Shown here in pieces: positions 50,903-59,812 of a DNA stretch of 64,000 nt (the stretch's first letter is position 1; each line of letters begins with the position of its first letter). The position numbers were made by a program, and so were the translations under genes. Source of the stretch: Pseudarthrobacter sp. SSS035 (lineage in GTDB: Bacteria > Actinomycetota > Actinomycetes > Actinomycetales > Micrococcaceae); contig NZ_CP096882.1 of the NCBI RefSeq assembly GCF_023273875.1, positions 1,364,001-1,428,000 on the forward strand. Direction: 5' to 3'. Below the pieces are notes generated by a model. That model was not told where the DNA came from. It saw nothing but the letters and a program-made list of their open reading frames with translations, and did no database searches.

Positions 50903-52602
50903 TTTGTGATTCCTTCTTGCATCGGGATGCGGACGCCGCGTTCTTTGGCGACGTCGGTGGCGCGGTCGTAGCCGGCGTCGGCGTGGCGGATGACGCCCAT
51001 GCCGGGGTCGTTGGTGAGGAGGCGTTCGAGTTTCTGCGCGGCGAGGTCGGTGCCGTCGGCGACGGAGACCTGGCCGGCGTGGATGGAGCGGCCGATCCCG
51101 ACGCCGCCGCCGTGGTGGATCGAGACCCAGGTAGCGCCGGAGGCGGTGTTGAGCAGGGCGTTCAGCAGCGGCCAGTCCGCAATGGCGTCGGAGCCGTCGG
51201 CCATGGCCTCGGTCTCCCGGTACGGGGAGGCGACGGAGCCGGAGTCGAGGTGGTCGCGGCCGATCACGATGGGCGCTTTGACCTTGCCGTCCTTGACGAG
51301 CTGGTTGAACAGCAGCCCGGCCTTGGCGCGGTCGCCGTAGCCCAGCCAGCAGATCCTGGCCGGCAGGCCTTCGAACTCCACCCGTTCCTGCGCGGCGTCG
51401 ATCCAGCGGTGCAGGTGCTTGTTCTCGGGGAACAGTTCCTTGATCGCCGCGTCGGTGACCGCAATGTCCGCCGGGTCACCGGAGAGCGCGACCCAGCGGA
51501 ACGGGCCCAGGCCCTCGCAGAACAGCGGCCGGATGTAGGCCGGGACGAAGCCGGGGAATTCGAAGGCGCGGGTGTAGCCGCCGGTGCGGGCCTCGTCACG
51601 GATCGAGTTGCCGTAATCGAAGACCTCGGCACCGGCGTCCTGGAACTCCACCATCGCCTGGACCTGCTTCGCCATGGAGGCCTGGGCCTTCTTCGTGAAC
51701 CCTTCCGGGTCCGCGGCGGCCTCGGCCTGCCACTCCTCCACGGTGATGCCCTCGGGCAGGTAGGATAGCGGGTCATGCGCACTGGTCTGGTCCGTGACGA
51801 TATCGACCGTGAGCTCGCCGGCGATGTGGCGGCGCAGGATCTCGGGGAAGACCTCGGCGGCGTTCCCGACGTACCCCACGGACCAGCCCCGGCGCTCTTC
51901 CTTCGCCTTCAGGACCTTGGCGATGGCGGTGTCGAGGTCCGTTTCGACCTCGTCGAGGTAGCGTTTGCCGGCCCGGCGGCGCAGCCGGGTCTCGTCGACG
52001 TCGACAATCAGGCAGGCGCCCTCGTTCAGGGTCACCGCGAGCGGCTGCGCACCGCCCATGCCCCCGCACCCGCCGGTCAGGGTCAGGGTCCCGGCGAGGG
52101 TACCGTCCTCGTCGCCGGTGAGCTTGCGGGCGATCGCGGCGAAGGTCTCGAAGGTGCCCTGCAGGATGCCCTGGGTGCCGATGTAGATCCAGGACCCCGC
52201 GGTCATCTGGCCATACATCATCAGGCCCTCGGCCTCGAGCCGGCGGAACTCGGGCCAGTTCGCCCAGTCGCCCACGAGGTTGGAGTTCGCCAGCAGCACC
52301 CGCGGCGCCCACTCGTTGGTCCGGAACACACCCACCGGCTTGCCGGACTGGACCAGCAGGGTCTCGTCCTTCTCCATGGTTTCCAGGGTGCGGGTGATCG
52401 CATCGAACGCAGCCCAACTGCGGACGGCACGGCCCGTGCCGCCGTAAACCACCAGATCATCCGGGCGTTCGGCGACCTCGGGGTCCAGGTTGTTCATCAG
52501 CATCCGCAGCGGGGCTTCGGTCTGCCAGCTCTTGGCGGTGAGCTCGGTGCCGCGGGCAGCTTTGACCGGGCGGGCACCGGTAGTGAAATCGGCGGGTGTC
52601 AT
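50899..52602 (-). CDS. hutU: Urocanate hydratase
   Basis: 567 residues from ATG 52602, preceded by AAAGGAG at 7 nt. It has the NAD-binding glycine-rich region TLTGGCGGMGGAQPLAVTLNEG and the active-site stretch ARICWLGYGDRAK; the GYTRAFEFPGFVPAYIRPLF segment is characteristic. It converts urocanate to imidazolone propionate. It is the first gene of the hutU-hutH pair. A near-palindromic operator lies 113 bp upstream. Confidence 0.96.
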   Translation of the reverse strand: MTPADFTTGARPVKAARGTELTAKSWQTEAPLRMLMNNLDPEVAERPDDLVVYGGTGRAVRSWAAFDAITRTLETMEKDETLLVQSGKPVGVFRTNEWAPRVLLANSNLVGDWANWPEFRRLEAEGLMMYGQMTAGSWIYIGTQGILQGTFETFAAIARKLTGDEDGTLAGTLTLTGGCGGMGGAQPLAVTLNEGACLIVDVDETRLRRRAGKRYLDEVETDLDTAIAKVLKAKEERRGWSVGYVGNAAEVFPEILRRHIAGELTVDIVTDQTSAHDPLSYLPEGITVEEWQAEAAADPEGFTKKAQASMAKQVQAMVEFQDAGAEVFDYGNSIRDEARTGGYTRAFEFPGFVPAYIRPLFCEGLGPFRWVALSGDPADIAVTDAAIKELFPENKHLHRWIDAAQERVEFEGLPARICWLGYGDRAKAGLLFNQLVKDGKVKAPIVIGRDHLDSGSVASPYRETEAMADGSDAIADWPLLNALLNTASGATWVSIHHGGGVGIGRSIHAGQVSVADGTDLAAQKLERLLTNDPGMGVIRHADAGYDRATDVAKERGVRIPMQEGITK

Positions 52603-52714
52603 GAGGGGGCTCCTTTGTGTTCTGGGCGAGTACGAGGTTCGCGGTGTTGGGAAGAGGTTCTGTATCAACTAAAGCCGTTCCAGGCCGGGCCGGACAGGGC
52701 TTTCGGAGGGGTGG

Positions 52715-52732
52715 TGTCCGGGATTCCAGACC
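52715..52732. promoter_or_regulatory. Putative IclR-type hut operator upstream of hutU
   Basis: TGTCCGGGATTCCAGACC forms an 18-bp near-palindrome and shares 16 of 18 bases with the site at 53734. Its core TCCGGGATTCCAGA resembles the motif TCTGwwATwCCAGA that I recall for the IclR-type HutR of Corynebacterium. Confidence 0.7.
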
Positions 52733-52789
52733 GCTGCGGTGTTCCTGTCGGACCGCCGGCGAGGCAGAGCCAGCAGGCGGCGGGCAGCA

Positions 52790-53644
52790 CTACTTGGCAG
52801 GGCGTCCGTGGATGCGGATGGACAGTTCGTCCGCTACTTTCTGGACCCGCGCGGCGAGCGCCGGCCATTGGTCCGCCGGCAATTTGTCCTCGAGGAACGT
52901 GACGGCGACTGCCGCCGTCGGCCATCCCACGTGGTCCGTGACAGCGGCGGCGATCGAGCCGAAGCCGGGCGTCACCTCGCCATGTTCGGTGGCGTAGCCG
53001 CGCTGCCTCACTTGGTCCAGGTGCGAGGACAGCGCGGAGTACTTCATGATGGCGCCCTCCACCTCATGCCGGGCGGTGAAGGCCTCGGCATTCGGGTAAA
53101 GCGCCCGGACCTGGGACTTGGGCAGTGCGGCGAGAATGGCGCGGCCGCTGGCGGTGAGGTGGCTGGGAAGCCGGACGCCGACGTCGGTCACCAGGGAGGG
53201 GCGGTTCTTGGCCCGTTCCTCCACAATGTAGAGCACGTCGCGGCCATGGAGCACCGCCAGGTGCGCGCTCTCACCGATCACGTCCACCAGCGACGCCAGC
53301 AGCGGCCGGCCCAGGCGGGACAGCGGTTCCTGCCGCGAATAGGCCGAGCTCAGCTCGAAGGCACTGATGCCCAGCCCGTAGCGCTGCTCCTCGTGCAGAT
53401 GGAGGACAAAGCCGTTCGCCTCCATCACCCCGAGCAGGTGGTAAACGCTGGAGCGCGGCAATCCCAAGGACGTGGCAATGCTCGACGCCGCCATCGGCCC
53501 CCGCTTCGAGGCCAGCAGCTTGAGGATACGCAGGGTGTTCTCGGCGGCGGGGACTTTGGACGTCGCCCTTGGTTCACTGCCCGCCTCTGGCCTTGCTTCC
53601 GCGCTCGACACCACTGCACTCGACTCCACTGCGCCCTCCGTCAT
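52790..53644 (-). CDS. IclR-family regulator, probable regulator of histidine utilisation
   Basis: 284 residues from ATG 53644. The frame stays open to 53752, but that extension is coded by the operator and is low-complexity, so the later ATG is preferred. The N-terminal winged helix reads MAASSIATSLGLPRSSVYHLLGVMEANGFV. The C-terminal IclR effector domain includes GESAHLAVLHGRDVLYIVEE and LPSHLTASGRAILAALP. It is upstream of hutUH on the same strand, with matching operator sites before both it and hutU, so it should control itself and the hut genes, probably with histidine or urocanate as effector. Confidence 0.9.
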   Translation of the reverse strand: MTEGAVESSAVVSSAEARPEAGSEPRATSKVPAAENTLRILKLLASKRGPMAASSIATSLGLPRSSVYHLLGVMEANGFVLHLHEEQRYGLGISAFELSSAYSRQEPLSRLGRPLLASLVDVIGESAHLAVLHGRDVLYIVEERAKNRPSLVTDVGVRLPSHLTASGRAILAALPKSQVRALYPNAEAFTARHEVEGAIMKYSALSSHLDQVRQRGYATEHGEVTPGFGSIAAAVTDHVGWPTAAVAVTFLEDKLPADQWPALAARVQKVADELSIRIHGRPAK

Positions 53645-53665
53645 TTCTCGCGGGGCTTCCGGCCA

Positions 53666-53683
53666 TGTCCGGGATCCCGTACT
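53666..53683. promoter_or_regulatory. Degenerate third copy of the hut operator
   Basis: TGTCCGGGATCCCGTACT keeps the left half and centre of the motif at 53734 but has a poor right half. It lies just upstream of the IclR start codon. It may be a weak second site for autoregulation. Confidence 0.4.
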
Positions 53684-53733
53684 TAACCTTGCGCCCACGA
53701 CCGGTCCTCTAAGGGCCATCAAAACACGGCAGG

Positions 53734-53751
53734 TGTCCGGGATGCCAGACA
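53734..53751. promoter_or_regulatory. Putative IclR-type operator upstream of the regulator gene
   Basis: TGTCCGGGATGCCAGACA is an 18-bp inverted repeat (TGTCYGGNAT paired with its complement). It lies 90 bp before the IclR start and between it and the divergent acetyltransferase gene. Confidence 0.7.
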
Positions 53752-53882
53752 TAGCCGGTCGTGCGCCCCTTCCCGCCTACTGCGCCTGGGTTGTCGTCCC
53801 GGCCCGCCCGGGTCCGCTCGGGTCGGATCGGGTCGGATCGGGTCCGGCGGCCTCCGGCGGCGCTGGTCGTAGGCTGAAGCGT

Positions 53883-54683
53883 ATGGCCTCAACCACCGAT
53901 ATCCTTGCCGCGTACGATTCCCAGCTCCGCCGGCTGGTTCCCCCAGCCGTTCCGCCAGGCCACGAATATCAGCTGCTGGGACCCCTGCTACGTGTGACCG
54001 GACAGCGGCGGGGCTTCATCGAATCGGCTCGTGACCTCGGTGTGGAGGGCGGGATGCTCGACAGGATGATCGTCGAACAGCGTGAGTACTTTGCCGGCCG
54101 GGGGGAGGCCGTCGAATGGAAGACCCGGGCGCATGACTTCCCAGCTGATCTTGAGTCCCGTCTCCGCGCAGCAGGCTTCGTACCGGAAGACCGCGAGACC
54201 GTCCTGGTGGGTGAGACGGCCGCGATGGCCGGTGAACCTGTGGTCCCGGAGGGTATTCAGGTGAGGCTTGCCCGCGAACGCCCTGACCTGGAGCGCATCG
54301 CGGCGATGAAGTCTGAAGTGTGGGCCGCCGATTACAGCTGGGTGGCCGCTGATCTGCAGCACCGGCTGGCCTCGGACCCAGAAAACCTGGTGGTCTTCCT
54401 GGCCGAGGCCTCGGGGGAAGTGGTCTCGGCGGCCTGGCTGGAGATCAATCCCGGCACGGACTTTGGCGGTTTGTGGGGCGGGTCAACTTTGCCTGCCTGG
54501 CGCGGGCGCGGGATCTATAAGGCTCTCGTTTCCGCACGCGCCGAGGTGGCGGCCGCCCGGGGAGTGAAGTATCTGCAGGTGGACGCCTCCGCTGACAGCG
54601 AGCCGATCCTGCGAAGGTTGGGATTCAGGGCAATCACCACCACCACGCCGTTTGTGTGGACTCCTCCTGCAAAGGGACATTGA
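53883..54683 (+). CDS. GNAT-family N-acetyltransferase
   Basis: 266 residues from ATG 53883, which follows TAGGCT by 7 nt without a ribosome site (leaderless type). The C-terminal half carries the acetyl-CoA motif A (LPAWRGRGIYKALVSARAEVAAARG) and a final RLGFRAITTT strand. The N-terminal 120 residues are a second, degenerate domain. Acceptor substrate unknown. A short repeat (GGGTCGGATC, 2.5 copies) lies at 53818-53843 upstream. It is divergent from the IclR gene. Confidence 0.87.
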   Translation: MASTTDILAAYDSQLRRLVPPAVPPGHEYQLLGPLLRVTGQRRGFIESARDLGVEGGMLDRMIVEQREYFAGRGEAVEWKTRAHDFPADLESRLRAAGFVPEDRETVLVGETAAMAGEPVVPEGIQVRLARERPDLERIAAMKSEVWAADYSWVAADLQHRLASDPENLVVFLAEASGEVVSAAWLEINPGTDFGGLWGGSTLPAWRGRGIYKALVSARAEVAAARGVKYLQVDASADSEPILRRLGFRAITTTTPFVWTPPAKGH

Positions 54684-54696
54684 AGCGCAGAGCGAC

Positions 54697-56267
54697 TCAT
54701 CGTCCTAGATGTTCCAAGACGCTGGCGTTCGATGTGGTCGGAGACGGCCGCTCCTCCGGGGACGCGTCTTCTGTCCGGGGTTGGTCGCGCTGGTGGTCCT
54801 CGGGCAGGGACAGGTCGCCGGGCGAGTGTTGAGGATCCGGGCCGAAATCCTGAAGTCTTAGCCTTTCACCAACTTCTTGATGCCCCAGCTGTTCCTCGAT
54901 CTGGTGTGGCCAGGGTTGCGGCCACTCAGGTGGTTCCCAGTCGGGGTGTTCGCTGGCGTAGTGGCGTCCGCTGGGTGATATCCAGCCGGGTGGTTCGTTC
55001 TTGGTGGCGGCGGTGGGTTTCCAGGCGGTGGTGTGTCTGAGCCTGTGGTGCTTATGGCAGGGCTGGCCGAGATTGCTGATCCCGGTGCTGCCTCCTTTGG
55101 CCCAGGCGAGAAGGTGGTCTGCTTCGTTGTCGAGGGAGTGGTTGCTGCAGCCGGGGAACGGGCATTTCCCGTCGCGCAGTCGGAGCCATTGGCGTTGGGC
55201 TTTCGTGAGCCGGTAGCTGGTCCGGCCAATCTCAAGCGGTGCGCCGTCCCGGGGATCTGTCAGGACGCGGTAGAAGGACTCCACGCCGTCGGCAATGAGA
55301 CGCCGGGCCATGGACGGCGGGATCGGCCCGTAACCATCGAGCATGGCCGGCTCGTCGGTGCGGCCCAGCAGCGCCATCACCGGGACCGTGATCAGAACCT
55401 GAGCGCGCGGCGACGGAACACCTCCGACTATTCCCCCAGAGGGGTCCCCGGCGCTCCCGAGGAGCCAGGTGGCGACGGTGTCGGCGCGGAGCTGGCTCAG
55501 GTTCCGGTCCTCATGAGGCCCCTGCAACGCCCTGGCCGCAGAGGTGGCCCGGTTCCAGATCCCCGCGGCGGTGTCCGCAGGGAGGTAGGCGGAGAGCCAG
55601 GCCATGCCGTCGCGGTCCGGGGCATATTCCAGGCGCCGGTCCGCGGCGCTCTTGATGTGGCGTTTTTCGATGCTGACCGGGTGATGCCTCTCCCGCCAGC
55701 TCCGGGCCTTGTGCCGGAACCTGCCGGGGATGAGCCCACCGGCGAAGCCACGTGCCGGATTCACCGCGTGGGGGTCCAGGAAATGTGCCTCCAACGCCGC
55801 CGCGCCCGGCCTGTCGAGGTTCACGGTTTCGTCGACCATGATCCGGGCGTGCTGCCACGAGATCGTCCCGGCCTGCAGCGCCGACAACGTCAAGGCAGAG
55901 CAGTGGTCAGGGAATGCGCCTCGGCAAGCAGGGCACCGGCGGCGCGTTCGCTGACCGTCAGCACGCACGCGACCTCCGCAATCACGGCCATTTCCTGCCC
56001 GGTGTTGTCCTCGGGCGACGTTGCAGGGCCAGCCAAAGCCTCGGCAGCTGCGGTGTAACCGGCAGCCAGCCAGGCCTTCAGGGCGGCACTTTTCGCGTCC
56101 AGCCGTGAGATCTCGGCCAGCCCGTCTAGGAGTGCATCTGCTCTCCGACGCACCGGATCAGGGTCCCCGGAATAGTTGGAATCGGTCCCGTCCCGGAGCA
56201 CCACAGCAAGCTCAACGAAGGACACCGAAAGGGCCTCCGCCGTCGCCACCGCTGCTCTGCTATCCAT
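54697..56267 (-). pseudogene. HNH endonuclease with DUF222 domain, frameshifted
   Basis: Two overlapping frames make one protein of about 520 residues. The first (ATG 56267 to stop 55890) gives the N-terminal DUF222 helices ending ALLAEAHSLTTALP. The second continues with LTLSALQAGTISWQHARIMVD, the normal DUF222 continuation, and ends with an HNH nuclease motif (RDGKCPFPGCSNHSLDNEADHLLAWAKGG, then NLGQPCHKHHRLRH). One C lost from CCCTTG near 55893-55896 explains the break. Such proteins are frequent in Micrococcaceae and of uncertain role, with possible mobile ancestry. As written, the nuclease would not be made from the first start. Confidence 0.87.
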
Positions 56268-56452
56268 ACTCAAATCATCCCCGCGAGGGTCTGACAATAA
56301 CGGCGAGGCCGAACGGCTATGTGCATAACTCCGCTGACGTCATGGTTGACGTGTCGGCGGAGCTGGGCGGGGCTGGGCGGGGCTCAAGTGTCCCCGCGCG
56401 CAGGGGGCTCAAGTGTCCCTTCGCGCCTTGTAATGGGGGACGGTGAGGAGCG

Positions 56453-57427
56453 TCAGATGCTGACAACAACCTTGCCGCGGACGCGCCCTTCGTGCATGTA
56501 TTCGACGGCGGCCGGCGCCTCAACGAGCGCATAGACCTTGTCCACGGCAGGCTTCACACTGCCGGCTTCAATGAGCATGGTCAGCGCCTCGAGATCGCGA
56601 TAGTTTTCCGTCGAAACAAGCCCCTTGAATTTCTGCCCGGAGAACAGTGACACCAGCGGCGCACCCATCGAACGCTCAAATCCGCCGGTCAGGTTCCCAC
56701 CGCCCTCGCCGCCGACGATCACCAGCGTTCCCCGCGGGGTCAGCACGCGCCGCAGGACTGAGAACGGCCGGTTGCCGGCGGTATCCAGGATGACGTCGTA
56801 ATGCTGGCCGGCGCGGGCAAAGTCGTCCCGGGTGTAGTCGATGACGTGATCAGCACCGAGCGACCTGACCAGCTCCACTTTTCCTGTGCTGCAGACTCCT
56901 GTGACCTCCGCCGCCCCGAATGCCTTCGCCACCTGCACCGCAAAGGACCCGACTCCCCCGCCAGCACCGATGATCAGCACTTTCTGGCCGGTCGTCACCT
57001 GTCCGGCATCGCGGACAGCCTGCAACGCGGTTACACCCGAAATGGGTGCCACCGCAGCTTCCTCGAACGTGAGGTTCGCGGGCTTTGTGGCAACCCTGCC
57101 CTCCCTGGCGCAGACAAATTCCGCGAAGGACCCCTCACACGTGCCGAACACTTCGTCGCCCAGCTGGAAGCGCGTGACGCCAGCCCCCACGGCCTCCACT
57201 ACGCCGGCAACCTCACGGCCGCGGACCGGAAACTTGGGCTTCTTCAGCCCGAAGCCGAAGAGGCGGAGCAGGTACGGCCGCCCGGTCATTAGGTGCCACA
57301 CACCCTGGTCGACGCCGGCCGCGCGGACCCTGATCAGGACTTCCCCATCGCCGGGCACCGGCAGCGGCATATCCCTTAGTTGGAGCACGTCGGCATTCCC
57401 GTAAACGTCCTGCACGATAGCTTTCAT
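56453..57427 (-). CDS. Zinc-independent MDR alcohol dehydrogenase / quinone oxidoreductase
   Basis: 324 residues from ATG 57427. It has the MDR GroES-like N-terminal domain (VLIRVRAAGVDQGVWHLMTG) and Rossmann domain (KVLIIGAGGGVGSFAVQVAKAFGA). No structural zinc cysteine cluster is seen, which fits the quinone oxidoreductase branch using NADPH. The start overlaps the XRE gene by 4 nt, so the oxidoreductase is cotranscribed with that regulator and the membrane protein before it. Confidence 0.9.
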   Translation of the reverse strand: MKAIVQDVYGNADVLQLRDMPLPVPGDGEVLIRVRAAGVDQGVWHLMTGRPYLLRLFGFGLKKPKFPVRGREVAGVVEAVGAGVTRFQLGDEVFGTCEGSFAEFVCAREGRVATKPANLTFEEAAVAPISGVTALQAVRDAGQVTTGQKVLIIGAGGGVGSFAVQVAKAFGAAEVTGVCSTGKVELVRSLGADHVIDYTRDDFARAGQHYDVILDTAGNRPFSVLRRVLTPRGTLVIVGGEGGGNLTGGFERSMGAPLVSLFSGQKFKGLVSTENYRDLEALTMLIEAGSVKPAVDKVYALVEAPAAVEYMHEGRVRGKVVVSI

Positions 57428-57657
57428 GATGCGTCTCCTTGGTGATTCGGGTACTGGAACACGTCCTCGAGCGGCACGCTGAGCACATGGGCGATCTGGA
57501 ACGCCATCTCCAGGGACGGCGAGTACCGGCCCTGTTCTATGGCGATGACGGTCTGGCGGGTGACGCCCACACGTTCGGCGAGTTCGGCCTGCGTCATCTC
57601 GCCCCGTTCGAACCGCAGGCGGCGGATTGAATTGGTCACCCGCGTTGGCTTCACCAC
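57424..57657 (-). CDS. Small XRE-family DNA-binding protein
   Basis: 77 residues from GTG 57657, almost only a Cro/C1 helix-turn-helix (MTQAELAERVGVTRQTVIAIEQGRYSPSLEMAFQIAHVL). This size and sequence match the YozG-like regulators that are paired with a small membrane protein, as here. It overlaps both neighbours (7 nt and 4 nt). It probably autoregulates the trio. Confidence 0.92.
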   Translation of the reverse strand: MVKPTRVTNSIRRLRFERGEMTQAELAERVGVTRQTVIAIEQGRYSPSLEMAFQIAHVLSVPLEDVFQYPNHQGDAS

Positions 57658-58079
57658 GGCTGGAACCCCCGGCGGTAGGCGACGATCTTGGCCACGGAGC
57701 CCAGGATCGCGGACAACACAAACGTCAGGTAGATGACGTTTGCGATCCAGAAGTGGTCCACCTCAGCCATCGCCAGGAGCAGCGCCGCGACGCCGCCGAT
57801 GACCACAAACGACTGCCCGATGTACTCGCCGAAACGGTAGATCTCCCTGTCGCGCTGGTCCTTCTTCCCGGCCTCCTTGGGCGAAAAGATGCCAAAGAGT
57901 ATGTTTAGCGCGATGGACGCAGCAATGGATGCCCCGATGGTCCACAGCAGTGGAGCCACGTACGGAACCTCGGCAACGGGCATCGTGCCGGCCACGCCCA
58001 GGACGATGGCCAGATACACGCCATAAGAGCCCGTGGCCACCACCCCCATGATCCAGGCGCTCTTCTCTTCGAAGGACAT
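57651..58079 (-). CDS. Four-helix membrane protein, DUF2178-like
   Basis: 142 residues from ATG 58079, which has GGGAG 5 nt upstream; starts at 58094 and 58100 are possible. Four hydrophobic helices occur (about 10-32, 44-68, 89-108 and 115-135), with a charged loop between helices 2 and 3 (FSPKEAGKKDQRDREIYRFGEY). Such proteins are typically encoded just before an XRE regulator. Function unknown; a membrane-linked sensor for the regulator is a guess. Confidence 0.85.
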   Translation of the reverse strand: MSFEEKSAWIMGVVATGSYGVYLAIVLGVAGTMPVAEVPYVAPLLWTIGASIAASIALNILFGIFSPKEAGKKDQRDREIYRFGEYIGQSFVVIGGVAALLLAMAEVDHFWIANVIYLTFVLSAILGSVAKIVAYRRGFQPW

Positions 58080-58201
58080 TTCCGCTCCCGCCATTCCCAC
58101 CGGATGTAAAACAAAGCTGACATCTCAAAAGTAAAGAAAACCAGACATGATGTCAATAGTTTTGGACTAGACGCCACGCGAAGTTCAAATGCCGGCCCCA
58201 A

Positions 58202-58217
58202 GTCTGAGATGTAAGAC
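58202..58217. promoter_or_regulatory. Candidate hut-type operator upstream of the amino-acid permease
   Basis: GTCTGAGATGTAAGAC is an imperfect inverted repeat whose core TCTGAGATGTAAGA matches the TCTGnnATnCCAGA-type hut motif except for two bases in the right half. It lies 88 bp before the permease start. Confidence 0.5.
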
Positions 58218-58304
58218 AGGAACCGCCAGTGAGTCTCATCACGTAAGGCGCCAAAGTGATCTGCTGGTTGGCGATCCCCCTCCCAATGACGAGAAGGTAT
58301 TCGT

Positions 58305-59804
58305 ATGCAGCACGCCGCCACCAGGCAAGACACAGCCGCCCAAGACGCAAGCCCGGCCGAAAAGCCCAAACCGGGATCCGCCGTCGCGCACGTCCTGAAC
58401 CGGGGACTGAACGTCCGCCATATCCGCTTTATGGCCCTCGGTTCGGCGATCGGAACCGGCCTGTTCTACGGTTCAGCCTCTGCCATCCAGAAGGCGGGCC
58501 CGGCCGTGCTGCTGGCCTACATCATCGGCGGTGCGGCTGTGTTTATGGTGATGCGGGCGCTCGGCGAGATGGCCGTCCGCCACCCTGTCTCGGGCTCGTT
58601 CGGCCAGTACGCCAGCCGCTACCTCGGCCCGCTGGCCGGGTTTGTGACCGGCTGGACGTATGTCTTTGAGATGGCGATTGTGGCCATCGCGGACGTCACC
58701 GCATTCAGCATTTACATGGGCTTCTGGTTTCCGCAGGTGGACCGCTGGATCTGGATCCTGGCCATCATCTGCCTCCTGGCCGCACTGAACCTGCTCAGCG
58801 TGAAGGTCTTCGGCGAGCTGGAGTTCTGGTTCTCGCTGATCAAGGTGGTGGCGATCATCGCCATGATCGTTGGCGGCGCCGCCATTATCGCGTTCGGCTT
58901 CCAGGCCGGCGGGTCCACCGTGGCTCCGGGCCTCGGCAACCTCGTGGAGCACGGCGGGCTGTTCCCGAACGGCTTCGAGGGGCTCCTGGCCTCGTTCGCC
59001 GTCGTGATGTTCGCGTTCGGCGGGATCGAGACGCTTGGCATCACCGCCGGCGAGGCCGCGGACCCCAAGAAGGTTATCCCTAAGGCGGTGAACACGGTGC
59101 CGGTCCGCGTCCTGCTGTTCTACGTCCTGACCCTCGGCGTGCTGATGAGCCTCTTCCCGTGGAACGAAATCGGCAGCAACGGCAGCCCGTTCGTCCAGAT
59201 CTTCAGCGGCCTGGGCATCCCGGCCGCACCGCACATCCTCAACGCCGTGGTGATCACCGCGGCGCTCTCCGCCATCAACAGCGACATCTTCGGCGCCGGC
59301 CGCATCCTGTTCGGGCTGTCCGGCCAAGGCCACGCGCCGGCAGTTTTCGGTAAGGTCTCGCGCCATGGCGTGCCGTGGATGACGGTGGTGATGATGGCCG
59401 GCATCCTCCTGGTGGGCGTGGTTCTGAACGCGGTCATCCCCGAGGACGTCTTTATCCTGATCGCCTCGATTGCCACGTTCGCCACCGTCTGGGTGTGGGT
59501 CATGATCCTGGCTTCCCATGTCGCGATGAAGCGGGAGATCGCGCGGAAGGCCCTGCCGGCGTCGGAATTCCCCTCGCCGTGGTGGCCCGCAGCATCCGTC
59601 CTGACCATCGCGTTCATGGCGCTGGTCATCGCCGTCCTGGGCGCCTTCGAGGACACCCGCGTGGCGCTGTACGTAGGAGCGGCGTGGCTGGGGCTTCTGG
59701 TCCTCGCCTACCGCCTGTGGGTCAGAGGTAACGGACGACGCCGGGCCGAACTTGTGGACGAAACCTCACCGCTCCCGGTGGTCGCCTCAGCCCGCCGGAG
59801 CTAA
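58305..59804 (+). CDS. APC-superfamily amino acid permease, possibly for histidine
   Basis: 499 residues with about 12 membrane helices. It has the AAT-family start VRHIRFMALGSAIGTGLFYGSASAIQ and the VFMVMRALGEMAVRHPVSGSFGQYASRY segment shared by ProY, HutT and AroP permeases. A hut-like operator upstream and the nearby hutUH genes favour histidine as substrate, though proline or aromatic amino acids are possible. The N-terminal 40 residues are hydrophilic. Confidence 0.9.
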   Translation: MQHAATRQDTAAQDASPAEKPKPGSAVAHVLNRGLNVRHIRFMALGSAIGTGLFYGSASAIQKAGPAVLLAYIIGGAAVFMVMRALGEMAVRHPVSGSFGQYASRYLGPLAGFVTGWTYVFEMAIVAIADVTAFSIYMGFWFPQVDRWIWILAIICLLAALNLLSVKVFGELEFWFSLIKVVAIIAMIVGGAAIIAFGFQAGGSTVAPGLGNLVEHGGLFPNGFEGLLASFAVVMFAFGGIETLGITAGEAADPKKVIPKAVNTVPVRVLLFYVLTLGVLMSLFPWNEIGSNGSPFVQIFSGLGIPAAPHILNAVVITAALSAINSDIFGAGRILFGLSGQGHAPAVFGKVSRHGVPWMTVVMMAGILLVGVVLNAVIPEDVFILIASIATFATVWVWVMILASHVAMKREIARKALPASEFPSPWWPAASVLTIAFMALVIAVLGAFEDTRVALYVGAAWLGLLVLAYRLWVRGNGRRRAELVDETSPLPVVASARRS

Positions 59805-59812
59805 GATCAGGC

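Noticed and set aside
49244..50971. 575-codon plus-strand ORF over hutH
   Set aside because: It is a shadow frame of the well-supported hutH gene with unnatural composition.
53645..53752. Longer IclR regulator starting at 53752
   Set aside because: The first codons are the operator palindrome itself, there is no ribosome site, and the added 36 residues are low-complexity.
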